From: Phoenix dactylifera
Taxonomy: Eukaryota; Streptophyta; Magnoliopsida; Arecales; Arecaceae
Assembly: GCF_009389715.1 (NCBI RefSeq)
Contig: NC_052401.1
Span: 2,880,530-2,944,529, forward strand
Length of the DNA stretch: 64,000 nt
Direction of reading: 5' to 3'
The notes beneath the pieces are model-generated. The model searched no databases and had not been told where the DNA came from. It saw only the letters and a program-made list of their open reading frames with translations. Positions 41,145 to 53,884 of this stretch are shown here, piece by piece; positions within the stretch are counted from its first letter, which is position 1; each line of letters starts with the position of its first letter. Both the position numbers and the translations under genes were made by a program.

Positions 41145-41820
41145 CCTTGGGCTGACATGGTTTCATTATGTTTGTTTTGTTCACGCTAACTTCTTTCTTC
41201 GTGAAGTGCAAGTTTTTGGACACTTCTGTTTCGAGTCTTTCTTCGTGAAGTGCAAGTTTTTGGACGCTATCATATCCAAAATGCTAGTATGGTAAAACTA
41301 GAAAATTATCAGGTAGCTAGAATATGCACCAATAGCTGAGCTGGGGCATGGGGCAATGCAGCCCTCTTTTTTTCTTATGTTAATCATGATTTGTTATATG
41401 ATAACAAATAAATTATTGCCTCATACATACATATATAGATAATATGGATAATTGTAGTTGATGAAGAATAATTGCCCTGCATTAGGTAGGCTAAAGACTT
41501 TTATTTGATTATTTCAAATAATCAATGGATACGAAGCAACCAGCCGTGAGTCTCCGACTGGTAGATCGATGGGCGGACACGATAGATTATTGGTGGCTCC
41601 CCATCGTCCGTTACCCATTTTTTTTTCTTTTAATATAACCAAAACAAAAATCATACTCGAAGGATATCCCTCAACATTGTTTGTAAAATCTCTATTATGC
41701 GAGAATAAACATACAAATATGGTATATAAAACTTATTCATGTGATGTTAACATCACAAACGGTTATCATCTAAGTACTAAACACGCAATAAGGTTAAAAG
41801 AATGCTCTGATACCACAACA

Positions 41821-42153
41821 TGAGAAACTATCTTAAGTAAAATAATTTTATGCAGCGACAATATTGGTGATGCATATCTCCAGCCATAATTGTTCAAGTA
41901 TTTAATTAAAACATATCCACAATAAAATTTTAATAAGGGGCTTTCTAACCTATGCATCCGTAAAAGCCAAAAAAATTGATAGAATATCATAGGCTCAAAA
42001 ATAGACTAGGCAAGAAACTCTTATCAGATGATTAAAACCTCGCAAGTTTTTTTTATTAAAAAACTATCTATAAGTATAACTAGAGATAGTAGGTAATTAT
42101 CGATCACTCAAAGTTATCTGATACATGTGGGCTATATAGAGACGTGCTCAGCA
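41821..42153 (-). repeat. copia leader plus LTR, unit c
   Basis: Homologous to 36053-36398. The leader with the PBS complement GCTCTGATACCA precedes it (about 41640-41820). Coding parts of the element are absent. 41150-41640 is the conserved upstream flank without a gene. Confidence 0.8.
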
Positions 42154-42194
42154 TCCCTTCCACTGATTCTATTGCTATTTTCTTGCAAAAGTTT

Positions 42195-42837
42195 ATAGTG
42201 TTAAATGATTTAGTTGCAAAACTATAGTTTTGCATTATAATGGCGTGTACTTTGCTGTCTGAGTAGCTTCAACATGAGAAAAATACGGTTGTGCAGCTCT
42301 TTCTTCTCTATCATATGACTAATTTAAGGATTTCTTGGACAGCGACAAATAGCCATTTCAACCGAGATATATATAATGTCCAGAATTACTATAAACTACT
42401 ATGTTAAAACTGGTGTGAGAAGTTTTGGTCCCCCCAAGCTCAAAATATTGTACAAGTCCTAGAACTTGTCGGTCCACGAGGAAGATTTGTGTGGTCGCTT
42501 GTTTCTCCCACCCACAACCCCAGTTTGAACAATGCCATCTTTTGGACGGGGTGAATTTGGGAAGCAATTGACATGAGAAAAAAGTGGATGGCCGACATCC
42601 ACGACATGTCCACGTGGTCCGTATCTGTGAGGTAGGATCGTCGTCCCCACGTCCTGTTCAACTCGCATGTGATTTCTTAGTTTTTCTTGTGTCATATTTA
42701 CATTTTGATGCTATGTGAAAGTGGGATAAAAGCAGATTTTTATAATTAAAATAAAATTAAAATCGGATCGGATACGGAACAAAAAATAGTATATTCATAT
42801 TTATATTTATTTTATTTGACGAAAATATAGATACGGA
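42195..42837. other. Conserved non-coding block and AT-rich tract, unit c
   Basis: 42195-42690 is shared by all units. 42690-42837 is the AT-rich TCGGATACGGA-like tract into which LINE 3' ends inserted in three units. No gene is seen. Confidence 0.7.
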
Positions 42838-43121
42838 TTTGGATCCGGGAGGTCCAAGGGGTAACGGTTGTGTCCACCCTTTGCTATAAGATATCTGGGC
42901 AATGGTGAGGGATGGAGGAGCCTTCCAGGCCAAGCATATCTTCCCTAAAGCTAATGCGGCCACAGACTGGATGGCTGCTTATTTAGCCAGTCACTCAGAT
43001 AGTACTCTATGGGCTAGAGATGAGAAGTTGCCCCTGGCACTCCGAGATATTTTGTTTATATATTTTATTGGGTGCGTTCATACTCGTCTGGTATGATCCA
43101 CCTGTCTTAACAAAAAAAAAA
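42838..43121 (+). mobile_element. Short 5'-truncated LINE 3' end
   Basis: Encodes the end of a LINE RNase H domain (MVRDGGAFQAKHI, LPLALRDILFIYFIGC), then TGATCCACCTGTCTTAAC and A10. It is the same family as 18583-19680 but in the opposite orientation. It lies in the AT-rich tract of the ACO unit. Confidence 0.85.
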
Positions 43122-43785
43122 TACAAATACAAATACTGTTATTAATCGGATGCTGAAATTCATGTGTATATCAGTTTTAAATGGATACAAAAATAAATCG
43201 TATATTAAAAGTACAAATATAAATACGGATATAAATTGGATAATTAAACTTTATGGTCACATAGTTAAAGATATTGCTAAATGTATGATACATCATGTTA
43301 ATAGTATATTAATATAATTGTTTATTTGCCTTAAAAGTTTATGAGTGCTATATAATATTAAATCAGATTATAAATGAAATCGGATATTTAGATGTGGATC
43401 GGATAGTTGTTTATCTATATCACTTAGATGCTCAAATTTCTATCTATATTTGGATAGATTTGGATACAGAAATGGATCCAAACAAATATTGCCCGATCCA
43501 CTTTCACACTTAAATTAAAAGCAGGTTTGCGTGGTGGCTGTCTTGGGTTGCCATTGGTTGCCCCATGGAAGAAAAATTTCTTTACAGCTACTTCACAGAG
43601 AATCAAGCATACATAATCTCCATTATCGAAGAAAAGTACAAAACGAAATTATTTTTAGGCATTTCTTTCTATGAGCAATATGGAGCCAAGATCAAGACCT
43701 GCATTAGCTATTTTGGTCCAGAGGCCCCAATAGATTGAAGCCATTCGATGATGTGGTTTAGTCATCATAACTAACCTTACACAAC
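43122..43785. other. ACO-unit intergenic DNA between LINE and copia insertions
   Basis: AT-rich sequence, then the second conserved block (from about 43521, GTTTGCGTGGTGGCTGTCTT), homologous to 54925-55190 and 62050-62330. No gene is seen. Confidence 0.7.
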
Positions 43786-44053
43786 TGTAGAAAATGGCAG
43801 ATGAAAAGCGCTTGGAACTAGGGGAGAACGGAAGAAACACTTCCGACTACTCTTTACTGCTTGAATGAATCCCCTTACATGACACCAGTCACAATATATA
43901 TAACGACGTTCTGTTACAACCGTATAACGGAATTACTAACCAACTAATTATGATGAATAGTATTAACTAAAATCAGAAAACCCAGTTAATTATCAGCCGA
44001 AGCTCAGTTCAGCAGAGTTATGAACTTAGCTGATTTTTGAAGCTTGAGTCACA
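43786..44053 (-). repeat. Left (3') LTR of copia 2
   Basis: 268 bp, TGTAGAAAATGG...GAGTCACA. It is close to the right LTR, with roughly ten or more differences by eye. Confidence 0.9.
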
Positions 44054-44063
44054 GCACACCCCC

Positions 44064-45065
44064 TCAAGATGGAGCATACAAATTATGGACACCCATCTTG
44101 CGAATCAAGTTGTGGAATCTGGCAGCTCCAAGTGGCTTTGTAAGTAGGTCTGCAAGTTGAACTGTGCCGGATACATGAAAAGTTTGAATTGTTCCTAATT
44201 GAAACTTATCCCTTTCAGTATGGCAGTCGATCTCAATGTGCTTCGTCCTCTCGTGAAACACTGGATTGGCGGCTATATGGATCACTACTTGATTGTCACA
44301 AAACATCAACGCCGGCTTCATATGTTCCACATCCAAGTCTTTGAGAAGATTCAACAGTCATGTAATTTCATAGCAGGTAGATGCCATGGAGCGATACTCT
44401 GCTTCAGCTGGAGATCTTGAAACTATGCGTTGCTTCTTTGATCTCCATGAGATGAGCAATTCACCAAGAAAGACACAGAAGCCTATGACAGACCTACGTG
44501 TATCCGAGCAGGCTGCCCAATCTGCATCACAGAATGCCTTTAAATAGAGTTCAGACTTTGATGGGAAGAACAGCCACTGTCCCGGTGTGGCTTTTAAATA
44601 TCTCAATACAGGATAAGCAGCTTCTAAGTGTGGCTGTTTAGGTGAATCTAGAAATTGGCTCAATACTTGCACAGAATAATTCAAATCCGATCTTGTTATG
44701 GTGAGATATAACAGTCGTCCTATCAATCTTCTATAAACAGCAGGATCTTCAATCGATTCCCCTTCAAACTGACTCAACTTCAAGTTTTGCATCATTGGGC
44801 ATCTTGTTGGTTTCGAACCGAGGTATCCTGCATCTTCTAAGACTTCCAATGCATACTTCCGTTGACAAATGGATATTCCATATGAGCTTCTAGCAATCTC
44901 AAGTCCAAGGAAGAATTTTGAAGTCCCCAAATCTTTGAGTTTGAATTGTGCATCAAGGACCTGCTTAAGATGATTTGTATAAACAATGTCACTGCCGTCA
45001 ATTATTATGTCATCCATATACACGAGTATGGCAGTGTATGAGCAGCCATTTCTCTTTATAAACAA
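44064..45065 (-). pseudogene. copia 2 RT C-terminal half and RNase H
   Basis: The frame 45065-44358 contains the RT catalytic core AILVYMDDIII and the copia motifs LKDLGTSKFFLGLEIARS and QRKYALEVLEDAGYL. It then runs into RNase H with FCDADWAACSDTRRS, ISWRSKKQRIVSRSPAEAEY. A frame change near 44356 separates the RNase H tail ([30 protein letters not shown], 44354-44064). Together these are the C-terminal part of copia pol, which reverse-transcribes the element RNA. It is almost complete but not in one frame with the N-terminal part. Confidence 0.9.
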
Positions 45066-45296
45066 AGAGTAATCAGCTTTAGACTAAGTGAAACCATGGG
45101 ATGTGATGAATGAGGATAATTTTGCAAACTATTGTCTTGAAGCTTGCTTTAATCTGTATATGGACTTATTTAGTCGACAAACCATTCGCTTTCCTTTCTC
45201 CCCCTGCTGCTCATAACCAGGAGGCAGATTCATGTAAACCTCCTCTTTCAAATCACCATGTAGAAAGGCATTGTTAAAATCGAGTTGGTACAAATG

Positions 45297-45629
45297 TCAA
45301 TTCTTAACTGCTGCAATTGCTAAAAGTGTTTTCACAGTGACTAACTTGGCAACTGGGGAGAACATGTCATGATAATCAATTCCAGCTTGTTGAGTATATC
45401 CCTTTGCAACTAACCTTGCTTTCTTCCTTTCTTTAGTGCCATCAGCTTTGAATTTTTGCTTGTAAACCCATTTACAATCAACCGACTCTTTTCCTTCTGG
45501 TAATTCAGTGATGGTCCAAGTGTTATTGGCAATGAGTGCCTTTAATTCAGCATCCATGGCTTCACACCATTCAGGGAACATGGAGGCTTCAGCATAACCT
45601 TTTGGATCAGTTAAGGATGAAATGAACAA
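45297..45629 (-). pseudogene. copia 2 RT N-terminal part
   Basis: A 110-codon frame with [48 protein letters not shown] and [18 protein letters not shown], the conserved start of copia reverse transcriptase. A frame break separates it from the catalytic half at 45065. Confidence 0.9.
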
Positions 45630-45919
45630 GCAAAGCTCCGATGTGGTGAAGAGAGCCTTTCATAATTCAGAAATTCTGAGATGTCATGAGCCTTTCTTGA
45701 TTTTGTATGGGGCTGTTAAATAAATGATTGAGAGTGGGAAGTAGACAATGCCAAACTACAATGGTACCCCTTGAGGTAGGTAGGAGGATGTTTTAGTCTA
45801 AAGGATTTTCTAACTTGCTGATTGGGAGAAGGAATGGCTGGTTGCACTAATGAAATGTTGAGTCTAGAAGACCTTCTAGGAATCTGGCTTGAAGGCTGAT
45901 CATAAGGTTGAATTGGTGG

Positions 45920-46675
45920 CTAATTTGTGGGCAGCATTATGGTAGGAGAGTGTGAAAGAGGAATTGAAGGATGAGAGGTGGTTTTGAGTGTGCCATTAGG
46001 TATGCTAGTGGGTGTGCCGGGTGCTGAAACATGAGTGCTAGTGTCCTGTGTGGGGTGTTGTTTAGTAACAGCAGGCTTATACTCACTTGGTGTAATGAAA
46101 TGTGGGCAGAATATGGTGTCATGAGATGAAGAATCCAGTGTAGAAGGGGTAATGCTGTGTTGAAATGGAAACACAAATTCATGGAATACAACATCTCGGG
46201 AAATGATCACTATCTTGGTCTGAATATCATAGACCTTATATGCCTTCATGCCATGGGGATACCCAATGAAAACGCATTGTTTGGCTCTAGTATCAAATTT
46301 TGATCTATGTCTACATAGAGTAGAAACATAACACCAGCAACCAAACACCCTTAAGTGTGCGTAAGAGGGTTTTGAAGAAAATAGTACTTCATATGGGGAT
46401 TGATTAGAGAGTTTTGGTGTTGGAATTCTGTTTATGAGATAAACAGCGGTTAGAATACAGTAACCCCAAAAATGTAAAGGTAGATTCGCTTGAAATCTCA
46501 ATGCTCTAGCAACATTAAGAATGTGCTTATGCTTTCTTTCTACCACTCCATTCTGTTGGGGAGTTTCAACACAAGTAAGTTGGCGAGTGATTCCTTTTGA
46601 TGCATAGAAGTCTATCATGTTAAATTCTTTTCCATTGTCCGATCTGATGACTTTTATTTTAGCAGAAAACTGCAC
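45920..46675 (-). pseudogene. copia 2 integrase
   Basis: A 251-codon frame carrying the second half of the DDE integrase core ([39 protein letters not shown]) and the copia-type C-terminal signature ([45 protein letters not shown]). The first core Asp lies upstream, beyond a frame break near 46700. Confidence 0.9.
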
Positions 46676-46880
46676 CTCAACTAAGGTGCAAGAGGATTGA
46701 ATGATATTTTGGGTTTGTGACTTGGACTACATGAGGTATACCCAAGTTGTCCTGTTGAAATCATCCACGATGGTGAGAAAGTACTTGGAACCATGAAGTG
46801 ATGGTGTGGAAAAAGTCCCCATATGTCACAATAGATCAGTTCAAAGGCAATGTTTGAAACATAGCCTGTGTGAGGGAAAC

Positions 46881-47919
46881 TTAGAAACTTAGTCTTTGTT
46901 GTTTAGCAAGAAGGCAAATGGCACAATGACTATTCATACCAATGTGTATCTCAGGTACAGACTTATTTAACATGCTAAGTCGAGGAAAGGATAGATGTCC
47001 TAGCCTATGGTGCCATAGATCAAAAGCATGATAAGTATCAACCAGATTTGCAGAGGAATACAATTGGGGAAGACATGGAAGTTTTGGCAACATAGAAGGG
47101 TATCGTTGTTGTACCAGCAGCAGAAGAGGAAGCCTTTGCAGTACCCGCAGCATGACTATCGTCTACTTGAAGATGGTAGAGGCCATCTTCAAGTTTTCCC
47201 TTTCCAATCGTCGTCCAATTCAACAAGCCCTGTATGAAACAGAAATTTGACAAGAAAATCAGACAACATTGATGCATCTCTATTAGTTTACTGGCTGAAA
47301 TGAGATTAAAAGAGAAGCTTGGAACGCAAAGGACGTCCTTCAGGGTGAGGAATTTGGAAATTCTGACTGATCATGTATGAGTCACGGGTACTCTTTCACT
47401 AGTGGGAAGTCTAACAGTGGCACTTACTTTGGATTCAATGGTAGAGAAGAAGGAGGTTGAACACACCATGTGGTTCGTGGCTCCAGTGTCAATGATCCAA
47501 GGGATATGTGCTTGATTTTGAGCAAAGGTGCTCATTGAACAAGTAAGGTTACCTGAGAAGCCAGGTGTTGCCAACTTGATTTGTAAATTCCCAACTTGAT
47601 TCACTGATGGCTGTGATAACCTTTGTACAGCAGTGCTTGTCCCATGGGATTGCAATTGAGGCTGCAGGATTGAGAGGATCTTGTGACACTGATCCGGAGT
47701 AATGGTGACCTTGGAGAGGTTAGGAAAGGATTCTGGTGTCGAGGTGTAGGAGATCTGGTTTGCCACAGAAGAAGTCCCTCCTTTTCCTTTTGTGAAATTT
47801 AAGCCGGGTGGAAATCTATGGAGTCTATAACATTTTTCTTTTGTATAACCCGATTTCCCACAGTGACTACACATGGGCCTTTCCTTTTTGCGGATTTGGC
47901 TCTTTTGAATGGGTTTCAA
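46881..47919 (-). pseudogene. copia 2 zinc knuckle, protease and GAG-pre-integrase
   Basis: The frame 47919-47371 has a knuckle-like CSHCGKSGYTKEKC, where the usual His is Tyr. It then has the retropepsin active site WIIDTGATNHMV (DTGA). The frame 47153-46881 has the GAG-pre-integrase HHCC region (LWHHRLGHLSFPRLSML, HCAICLLAKQ). These are consecutive parts of the copia polyprotein in different frames. Confidence 0.85.
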
Positions 47920-48487
47920 AGTGGAGGAAGAGAATTGACATGAGTTGTGAGTTGAATCACCACAAGATTTGCTAACGAAGGCGGAGGCCTCAAAGCTTTA
48001 GTTCATAGCAGCAGTTACCTCACGCTGTCTTTCTTCTTGAAGAGCGAGAGCAAACACCTTGTTGACGGGTGGCAAGGGATCCATTAGCAGGATCTATCCA
48101 CAAACACTTGAATAGGAATCATCCAATCCCATCAAGAATTGAATGACTTGCTCTTCAGACTTCGCTTGGCTGCCAAGGTTTGAGATTGGCCAATTCTTCC
48201 CGAAGTCTTTTCAAATGGGTGAAGTAAGAGATCACACTGCCATGATTCTGAGAAAGAGATGAGATCACCTTCTTCAGCTGGTAGATTCTTAGACCATTGC
48301 TCTGGCTGAATCTCTCCTTCAGATCAAGCTAGATTTCTTGTGCTGTTTCCATATAGATGACGCTGGTGCTCATCTCCTTTGGTATGAAATTCAAGATCCA
48401 TGCAGATACGATCATATTACATCTTCTCCAAACAACATGGTATGGATCATTCGGTGGAGGTTGGGGAATGCTTCCATCAATGAAGCC

Positions 48488-48692
48488 TTACTTGTTCTTG
48501 ACGCTCAAGGCCATGACCATCGATCTGCTCCAGGTTGAGTAGTTATCCTCATTCAAGATCAAGGAAACAAGCTGCAAACCAGTGTTATACCCGTGATGCA
48601 AGAAGTATGGACTCATTGGATCTTCCGCTATGTTTTGAACGGGTGAAGGGACTGAGTTGGTGCTACTAGTTGCAGACGTAGCCATGGTGGGA
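48488..48692 (-). pseudogene. copia 2 gag N-terminus
   Basis: Starts MATSATSSTNSVPSPVQN just inside the 5' LTR and PBS. It continues to LILNEDNYSTWSRSMVMALS, the standard copia Gag start (YSTWSRSM). It is broken after about 68 codons. The rest of gag (48480-47930) is degraded. Confidence 0.8.
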
Positions 48693-48714
48693 AGCTTTCG
48701 AAGCTCTGATACCA

Positions 48715-48973
48715 TGTAGAAAATGGCAGATGAAAAGAGCTTGGAAACATGGGAGAACGGAAGAAAGACTTCCAACTACTCTTTACTACACGAATGAATC
48801 CCCTTACATGACACTAGTTACAATATATATAACGACGTTCTGTTACAACCGTATAACAGAATTACTAACCAACTAACTATGATGAACAGTATTAACTAAA
48901 ATCAAAAAACCCAGTTAACCATCAGCCGAAGCTCAGTTCAGCAGAGTTCTGAACTTAGCTGATTTTTGAAGCA
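48715..48973 (-). repeat. Right (5') LTR of copia 2, truncated at its outer end
   Basis: Starts TGTAGAAAATGGCAG and stops at TTTTTGAAGC, about 10 bp short of its partner. Confidence 0.85.
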
Positions 48974-49395
48974 AAAAGAAGAATTGGAGCTCGTAGATTC
49001 TTCAACTTTTACAATTTTTGCCACTTGGGATTTCCTGAATTTATGTTGTTCTGATGGTTTACAATTTGTGTTTCACAAGTGTTGCAATCACTGTGACATT
49101 GTGCTCGTCCTTCATTTGAGAATGAACCGCAGCATTGGGAATTTACACTATACACTCCCCTTTTCAACTAATTTTTGAATATTAAATTTCCACACCGGTT
49201 CTGAAACGCTAACATGATGAGCATAGTCTCCTCAGATCAAGTCTACGCATTCCAACTTCGAGTAGCCTTGAAACTTCCTGTGCCAACCTTTTTCTTTTTT
49301 CTCTCGCGAGTTCAGCTTTGCGACATCGTATCCATTGCATCACTAAAATTAAAATATATTTAAGAATTCAATCTATAGTGCGTCAGCACCATGTT
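48974..49395. other. Second conserved block of the ACO unit
   Basis: Homologous to 37816-38150, 55197-55633 and 62330-62540. Short frames such as 48966-49178 are partly shared but change length, so no gene is supported. Confidence 0.65.
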
Positions 49396-49457
49396 ACAAG
49401 TTTCAGCCTAAGGAGCCAAGGTTTGAAGCGGTGGCAGCCATGTGAAGGCAAAGCAGA
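49396..49457 (+). pseudogene. Plus-strand ACO 3'-end relic facing ACO-d
   Basis: Encodes the last ACO codons ([14 protein letters not shown], stop) on the plus strand, as at 38158. The homologous 3' UTR part is interrupted at 49458 by a tRNA-like insert. Confidence 0.8.
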
Positions 49458-49555
49458 GTGACCAAGGTGGTAGCATGGTTGGAACGGGACTAAAATTTCA
49501 TCGAAGTGACTCAGGTTCGAAAAACGCGGGCGTCGATTAAATATGGAGACCAAAT
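49458..49555 (+). repeat. Possible tRNA-derived SINE head
   Basis: Contains TGGTAGCATGG (box A-like) and, about 35 bp later, GGTTCGAAAA (box B-like). It sits as an insert between segments that are adjacent or nearly so in other units. No poly(A) or clear target duplication was found, so this is tentative. Confidence 0.4.
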
Positions 49556-50284
49556 GGCCTCGTCTTTGATTGCTATCTTTATTCTTCTAGTCTGAGTATC
49601 CTAACCTTTTGGAATGTTTGGATCGTTTTGACCGCGCAAGAAGACTCTAAGAGGTGTTAAATTATCATCTATCTTTCTGTAGCAAGAAAATAGGAGCCAG
49701 AAAAGTGATTCCAATCTCCTTTTTTTTTAAAAGAAAAGAGAGAAAAGAATGCAATCAAAAAAAAGAAAGAAAGAATCTATTTTTGATGCAGAAAGAACTA
49801 TTTATAGCTTCAAACTTAGGTGGTAAAAGAGTTACTTATGCAGAAAAAATTACAAGGTAAAATAAGTTACAACAGTGACAACTTACTTAGCTGTCGATAT
49901 TCTCAAGAGTACAAACTACAACGTGAACACTGACTCAACAACACTACTAAATTTTACGATCTGTCGGTCTAGTATTTTGTTACAAACAATCAACTCTTTG
50001 AAATTAACCAACAGAGGACCACTCATTGTAGGACTCAACATTCCCACTGACATAGGTTCAAACAAAAACAAAATTCATGACCACTATCTTTTGTAAATTA
50101 TTTTTATTACTCCTTTATTTTTTTTTTCTTGTAAAACTTTTATAAATAATTTCTGTAAAAAAATAATCCTAGCTTCTGCTTTGTGTTTTTCTAGTAAAAC
50201 TTTTATAATTTTACTCCTTAATTTGTAGCTTTGCCTCCATCTTCATCAAAAAATAAAAAAAAAAATTTACTTTCTGCTTTGCCT

Positions 50285-51380
<1,096 letters not shown>

Positions 51381-51490
51381 GTCTAATAGCAAAGGTAGTT
51401 CTAGAGAGGGAAGATGAGAACTCAGAAGCTTTATGGCAAGTTTCGGAAGTCTCTCTTCTGCTGTGAGTGGAATTGGTGGCATGGTTGGCC

Positions 51491-51497
51491 TTTTATA
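51491..51497 (-). promoter_or_regulatory. TATA box of ACO-d
   Basis: TATAAAAGGCC on the minus strand, 111 bases upstream of the start codon. Confidence 0.75.
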
Positions 51498-51734
51498 ATG
51501 CACCGTCTCGGTGTATTTAGACAAGAAAACAGGAAGGATAGTAATTAATGGCATTAATCACATTAATCAGGTGTTGGTGGCTAAGCTTGGTCCAAAGGTC
51601 ATCTTGGGTGACAGCTTTGTCCGCAGCCTTCTTTCCTTTGACTGGGATACGCAAGAGCCTTCTTTTCAACTTCCAAGCTAATTAAGTTTGACCTGAATGA
51701 TCTTAAATTCTATGTAGGCAGCTAGGCCATGCCT

Positions 51735-51738
<4 letters not shown>

Positions 51739-51782
<44 letters not shown>
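51739..51782. repeat. (AT)n microsatellite in ACO-d promoter
   Basis: About 44 bp of AT, intermediate between copies a and c. 51790-52400 is the conserved upstream flank without a gene. 52400-52880 is AT-rich and has nothing identifiable apart from TATAATA runs at 52685-52760. Confidence 0.85.
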
Positions 51783-51784
<2 letters not shown>

Positions 51785-52879
51785 TCTAATTTTACAGACT
51801 ACCATGTGTTAATAAAATTAGACCATATTTATCTACCTACCTACCTACCTGCCTATCTATATAGATATCTCTTTATGTGTATGCATGCATATGTATATGC
51901 CATGCCTAATTTTACTTAGTTCTAATCTTATTTTGCCAGATCTTTGTTCCACCAAGCTGGACTTAATCAATAATTGATGATAATCGTAAAGCGAGGATGA
52001 TGGGATATCTTATATGTACTTAAATTAGATGTACATATTTAGTGGGATTTTATCATATCTTTGATCACATCATATTCTGAGATCACAAAATTTTCTGAGG
52101 TATCATTTCTGATGTCACACATATATACTTTGAGGCAAAATTGGAATTGGAATAAACCTTTTCAGGTCTAAAGGGGTGGTGGTAACAGGGTCCAGGTCAT
52201 ACTTTTCTACCGGTTGGCCGGTCCTCTACACGTGGACCACTTTATTTTGAGGAAGCTTGCCAGGCGTCGATAAGCTTTCCGCCCTTGGGCTGACATGGTT
52301 TCATTATGTTTTTTTTGTTCACGCTAACTTCTTTCTTCGTGAAGTCTAAGTTTTTGGACACTTCTGTTTCGAGTCTTTCTATGAAGGTTCTATTAACTTT
52401 CGTATATAAATTTGATATTCAAGAGATGGTTGGACGCCTCTTTGCATCTATCTTCGACCTTTCCCTCGATGGATGAGTCGTTTTGATGGCGTTCCATTCT
52501 AGAAGCTATTAGAACTTCCAACCCTAGTAGTGTTAGCCTAGAGACCTAATTGGAAGGAAAACAAAAGCTTGGCTGGCTGCGTTAATTTTCCGTCAACAGA
52601 CCATTTCCCACTTGCTGTACCCCAGCCCGCTTATAATCTTCGGGTTCTAATAGCTTAATGGATTGTCCAGCAATTTTTAATGTATTATGATATAATATAA
52701 TATAATATTATATTTATAATATAATATAATAATAAAGATATAAAATAATAATAATAAATAAGAATATCTTTTCTTACACGGAAGAGAATCTAATCCATGA
52801 CTAGGGTTCTTTATTAGGACTTCAGCAAATTTTTAGATTTATAAAGGAATAAAGTATGTAATTGTTATATTTTATTATG

Positions 52880-53610
52880 GATATTAATGAGGGCAAAATG
52901 GATCGTCCAGCCCATAACAAAGAGCCACCCTATTTTGGCCCAATAGGCACCAACGCCGACCAGACGCGTCTTCAGCCCAGCCCAGAATCAGCCCAACCTC
53001 GGACTTCGCCGAAAGCTCCTCCAACCTCCGATACTCGCCGACGCCCCCGACCAAGCATGAGATGCCCTCCTTGCTCGCCGACGCGCCCCGAGCTTGCGCG
53101 CCCCGGCCAAGCTCGGGGCGCCCTCTTCAATTACACACCCCAACTCTTGAGCTCGGGGCACTTCGCCGGGCATATCTCGGCGCTCGTCAAGCCGACCTCG
53201 CCAAAGGCATTATGCAGCCTCTCAACGAGTTCGGCCCTGCCAACGGCCGCACCTATGTGAGTGCTCACGCCCTCCTACGTGGCCGTACATTGCGACGCCA
53301 CTCCGCCACGCTTTGCTAGCTGGCCCACGGCAGTCCAAGGACAACGCTATGCTACTCCGGCCATGCCCTGCTACGACTGATAACGCCTAACCGTTTCCAA
53401 GAACGGATTCCACCATGCGCCACAAGCAAGCACCGGCTGCACGCCACTCCCACTCATGATGGGAACGGGTCATACCTCCGCCACCTAATTACCCCTACTG
53501 GGACTATAAAATCCTCCGACAGGTAATATCGATGGGATTTTTTGGCTGAACCTATTAAGCTCCACTCTAATTTGATCGTCGGAGGGTCCTCACCGAAAAC
53601 ACCGGTGAGG
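52880..53610. repeat. LTR-like GC-rich relic, possibly Tat/Retand-type gypsy
   Basis: A CG-rich, proline-codon-rich stretch ending with CTATAAAA (near 53505), then TTTGATCGTCGGAGGGTCC and ACACCGGTGAGG. This TATA-then-CGTCGGAGGG order is characteristic of plant Tat/Retand LTR ends. It is fused directly to the copia LTR at 53612. Plus-strand open frames (52862-53319) overlap each other and look compositional. No second LTR is present. Confidence 0.45.
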
Positions 53611-53611
53611 C

Positions 53612-53859
53612 TTTTGGTGATGCATACCTCCTGCCATAATTGTTCAAGTATTTAATCAAAACCTAGCCGCAATAAAATTTTAAGAAAGAGCTTTCTAACC
53701 TATGCCTCCGTAAAATTCAAAAATTCTATTAGATAAACAAAACCTCGTCAGTTTTTTTATTAAAAAAACTGTCTATCATCATAACAAGAGATAGTAGGTA
53801 ATTATCTATCACTCAAAAGTTATCTGATACATGTGGGCTATATAGAGACGTGCTCAACA
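53612..53859 (-). repeat. Truncated copia LTR, unit d
   Basis: Starts inside the LTR at GGTGATGCATACCTCC and runs to GCTCAACA. Its first ~50 bp and the leader are replaced by the GC-rich relic. Confidence 0.75.
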
Positions 53860-53884
53860 TCCCTTCCACTGATTCTATTGCTAA

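Larger units (their letters stand above)
43786..48973 (-). mobile_element. Ty1-copia retrotransposon 2, near complete
   Basis: The left LTR is 43786-44053 and the right LTR is 48715-48973. The minus-strand PBS TGGTATCAGAGC (48703-48714 complement) abuts the right LTR, and a CTTGAGGGGG purine tract abuts the left. Gag, protease, integrase, RT and RNase H follow in copia order, with several frameshifts. The right LTR lacks its last ~10 bases plus the target copy. It ends at GAAGC, which is also how the following host sequence (AAAGCAAAAAG) begins, so a small deletion through microhomology is likely. The element splits a conserved block of the ACO unit whose intact form is at 55190-55210. Confidence 0.92.

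Noticed and set aside
52862-53319. Plus-strand proline-rich gene in unit d
   Set aside because: Overlapping open frames in a GC-rich LTR-like relic without start context, domains or homolog in other units.
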